Under the pieces are notes generated by a model. It was not told where the DNA came from and did not search any database. It worked only from the letters and a program-made list of their open reading frames with translations. This document shows, in pieces, positions 6,804-8,230 of a stretch of DNA of 8,230 nt. The position numbers and the translations under genes are program-made. Every line of letters begins with the position of its first letter. The stretch's first letter is position 1. Origin of the DNA: Rickettsiales bacterium (GTDB lineage Bacteria; Pseudomonadota; Alphaproteobacteria; Rickettsiales; UBA1997); NCBI GenBank assembly GCA_947505885.1, contig CANNMN010000051.1, positions 1-8,230 of the forward strand, in the 5' to 3' direction.

Positions 6804-6871
6804 ATAAATATTTTTTCAACACCGCCAACAGCAGTTATCCAACAGAATTCCAATTCTCCCAACTTAAGTAA
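6800..6871 (+). CDS. Possible 23-codon ORF overlapping the trpC stop
   Basis: An ATG at 6800-6802 overlaps the trpC TGA in the ATGA arrangement typical of translational coupling. It opens 23 codons (MNKYFFNTANSSYPTEFQFS and three more) closed by TAA at 6869-6871, 14 nt before the tig ATG. The peptide is rich in Phe, Tyr, Asn and Ser and has no membrane segment or recognisable motif. It could be a small protein, a leader translated into the tig 5' region, or chance. I have no family evidence for it. Confidence 0.2.
   Translation: MNKYFFNTANSSYPTEFQFSQLK
6844..6857. promoter_or_regulatory. Small perfect palindrome upstream of tig
   Basis: AGAATT-CC-AATTCT is a perfect 6-bp inverted repeat separated by two bases, 28 nt before the tig ATG. 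It could be a protein-binding site. The two-base spacer makes an RNA hairpin unlikely, and in AT-rich DNA chance is a real alternative. Nothing else of note is visible in the trpC-tig spacer. Confidence 0.15.
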
Positions 6872-6874
6872 ATC

Positions 6875-6878
6875 AAGG
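6875..6878 (+). promoter_or_regulatory. Shine-Dalgarno AAGG deciding the tig start
   Basis: AAGG lies 7 nt before ATG 6886 but only 1 nt before the in-frame TTG at 6880. It therefore favours the ATG as the tig start. Confidence 0.5.
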
Positions 6879-6885
6879 CTTGCCC

Positions 6886-8208
6886 ATGGAAGTAGCAATT
6901 AAAAATACCTACGACAAAAAACTAAAGAAAGATTACCAAATCACCATTCCTCACGCGATGATTAATGGCCGAATCAATGATTACGTTGCCAAGGTTGGCA
7001 AAACTTTTTCTTTGAAAGGTTTCCGTAAAGGCCAAGTGCCGCACGACATAATTAGAGAAAAATACGGCAAATCAATAATGGCTGACGAGGCCGATAAAAT
7101 TATTTCCGACACTTTAAAAAAATTGGTCGAAGAAAATAAAATCAAACTCGCTTTGCCGCCAAAAATCGACATTAAGTTTTTTGAGATCGACAAAGATATT
7201 GAGTTCGTGGCTACTCTTGAGCTTTATCCAGAACTTCCAGAAGTTGAGTTGAGCAAAATTAAAGTCACTAAAAGAGAGGCGGAAATTGCCACTTCTGACA
7301 TTGACGAAGCACTCAACAAAATGCTGAAACTCTATCGCAAGTGGGACAAGCAAGATGTTGGCTATAAAGCTAAATTAGGCGATTCAGTAAACATTGATTA
7401 CGTCGGAAAAATGGACAAAAAAGAATTCGAAGGTGGTGCTGCAAAAGGCCAACAGCTCGAGCTTGGAACCAATAGCTTTATTGATGATTTCGAAAAACAG
7501 TTAGTTGGCAAAAAAGCTGGCGAAGAAGCCCGCGTGAAAGTGAAATTTCCGAAAGAATATCACAAAGAGGAATTCTCAGGAAGAGCGGCGGAATTTGATG
7601 TGAAGATCAATGAAGTTCTTACCGCACAAATGCCAGAAGTTACTGACGAATTCGTCAAAACTAATTTCGGAATGGAAAATAAAGAAAAGTTAGTTGAGGC
7701 GGTAAAGGGCCAGCTCGCGAACAGCTACGAAGATATGTCGCGCACCTTCTTCAAAAAAGAATTTTTTGATTTCTTGAATAAAAAACACGATTTCGATTTA
7801 CCGGCCGGCTTGGTCGAAGAGCAAGTAACTCAACTTTGGACTGAAGAAGAGCAGGCCAAATACAAAACTGAAAAAGAGGCGGAAAAAGCTAAAGAAAAGA
7901 AACGCGAACTTGCTGAGCGCATGATCCGTTGCGGCATGATTCTGTCTGAGCTTGCACAAAAAAATAAAATCGAAGTCAGCAATGACGACGTTAATAAAGA
8001 GTTCGGTAAAATTCTTACTCGCTTCCCTAATCAGGAAAAAGCAGTGATCGAATATTACCAAAAAAACCAAGGAGCGGTGCAGCAATTGCGCGGCTCTATT
8101 CTTGAAGAAAAGGCGATTGATTTCGTTTTGACTCAGCCTTCAATCGAGAAGAAAAAAATCGCTTTAAAAGAGTTCGACAAACTCTGGGCAAAATCTAACG
8201 AGGAATAA
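6886..8208 (+). CDS. tig: Trigger factor, ribosome-associated chaperone and prolyl isomerase
   Basis: Trigger factor binds near the ribosomal exit tunnel and shields nascent chains. The 440-residue length is typical. The N-terminal ribosome-binding domain (about 1-115) carries the signature GFRKGQVP at 45-52. The FKBP-type PPIase domain spans about 158-245 (GDSVNIDYVGK, then FEGGAAKGQQLELG and FIDDFEKQLVG). The C-terminal helical chaperone arms (about 250-440) include a very charged Lys/Glu stretch at 319-345. I start at ATG 6886 because AAGG is well placed before it; the in-frame TTG at 6880 would add only two residues. The stop lies one nucleotide before the next ATG, whose ribosome-binding site sits in the last tig codons, so the two genes are coupled. 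The 82-nt gap after trpC may hold its own promoter, but no clear one is visible. Confidence 0.97.
   Translation: MEVAIKNTYDKKLKKDYQITIPHAMINGRINDYVAKVGKTFSLKGFRKGQVPHDIIREKYGKSIMADEADKIISDTLKKLVEENKIKLALPPKIDIKFFEIDKDIEFVATLELYPELPEVELSKIKVTKREAEIATSDIDEALNKMLKLYRKWDKQDVGYKAKLGDSVNIDYVGKMDKKEFEGGAAKGQQLELGTNSFIDDFEKQLVGKKAGEEARVKVKFPKEYHKEEFSGRAAEFDVKINEVLTAQMPEVTDEFVKTNFGMENKEKLVEAVKGQLANSYEDMSRTFFKKEFFDFLNKKHDFDLPAGLVEEQVTQLWTEEEQAKYKTEKEAEKAKEKKRELAERMIRCGMILSELAQKNKIEVSNDDVNKEFGKILTRFPNQEKAVIEYYQKNQGAVQQLRGSILEEKAIDFVLTQPSIEKKKIALKEFDKLWAKSNEE
8200..8203 (+). promoter_or_regulatory. Shine-Dalgarno GAGG for the gene after tig
   Basis: GAGG in the last codons of tig is 6 nt before ATG 8210, a near-ideal spacing. 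It supports a real gene start at the window's edge. Confidence 0.6.
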
Positions 8209-8209
8209 A

Positions 8210-8230
8210 ATGCACGATTTTCTAGACGCA
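8210..8230 (+). CDS. Start of the gene after tig, probably ClpP protease subunit (partial)
   Basis: Only seven codons (MHDFLDA) lie in the window. The start is supported by GAGG at correct spacing and by its place one nucleotide after the tig stop. In many bacteria, including alphaproteobacteria, tig is followed by clpP, and a short variable N-terminal extension before the conserved ClpP body would fit. The identity rests on gene order alone. I leave the symbol empty because no diagnostic ClpP residues are visible. Confidence 0.5.

Noticed and set aside
6880..6885. TTG start for trigger factor
   Set aside because: AAGG is only 1 nt away from it, but 7 nt from the ATG at 6886, and the trigger factor N terminus normally begins at the equivalent of MEV.
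7798..8085. 95-codon minus-strand frame rich in Phe and Leu
   Set aside because: It is antisense to the Lys/Glu-rich C-terminal part of tig; AAA and GAA codons read backwards give Phe and Leu, which explains its membrane-like look.

Overview
The window is AT-rich, densely packed bacterial DNA using the standard bacterial code (TAA, TAG and TGA all end genes here). Three things suggest an alphaproteobacterium, perhaps one of the AT-rich Rickettsiales/Holosporales-like lineages. HemB has an Asp-type (non-zinc-Cys) metal loop. Trigger factor is followed directly by another gene start, as in the common tig-clpP order. The large oxidoreductase resembles long fused enzymes I recall from alphaproteobacteria. 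The taxon is inference; a complete trpC and hemB argue against the most reduced obligate parasites.

Left part (1-1665, + strand): a frame interrupted by TAG, then three tightly packed genes. These are a 70-residue protein with one C-terminal membrane segment, a stand-alone response-regulator receiver domain, and an outer-membrane beta-barrel protein. The barrel gene appears to start at a CTG codon well upstream of its first ATG, which restores a complete signal peptide. Gaps of 1-3 nt suggest one transcript. I cannot name a pathway for it.

Middle (1711-5956, - strand): hemB (porphobilinogen synthase, tetrapyrrole synthesis) lies upstream of a 1054-residue flavin/iron-sulfur oxidoreductase. 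That protein joins a GltD/NfnB-like half to a PyrK/NfnA-like half. The two genes are co-directional with an 82-nt gap. The oxidoreductase gene converges on the barrel gene across a 45-nt spacer containing inverted repeats that could act as a terminator.

Right part (5991-8230, + strand): trpC (indole-3-glycerol phosphate synthase) diverges from hemB across only 34 nt. It is followed by a possible 23-codon ORF overlapping its stop, then tig (trigger factor), then the first seven codons of another gene, probably clpP by synteny.

Most of the window is housekeeping. The parts most worth a second look are the CTG-started barrel protein with its small neighbours, and the fused oxidoreductase with its unusual cysteine spacing and a possible short repeat in its inter-domain linker. 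I see no CRISPR array, transposase, tRNA, rRNA or clear novel defence system.
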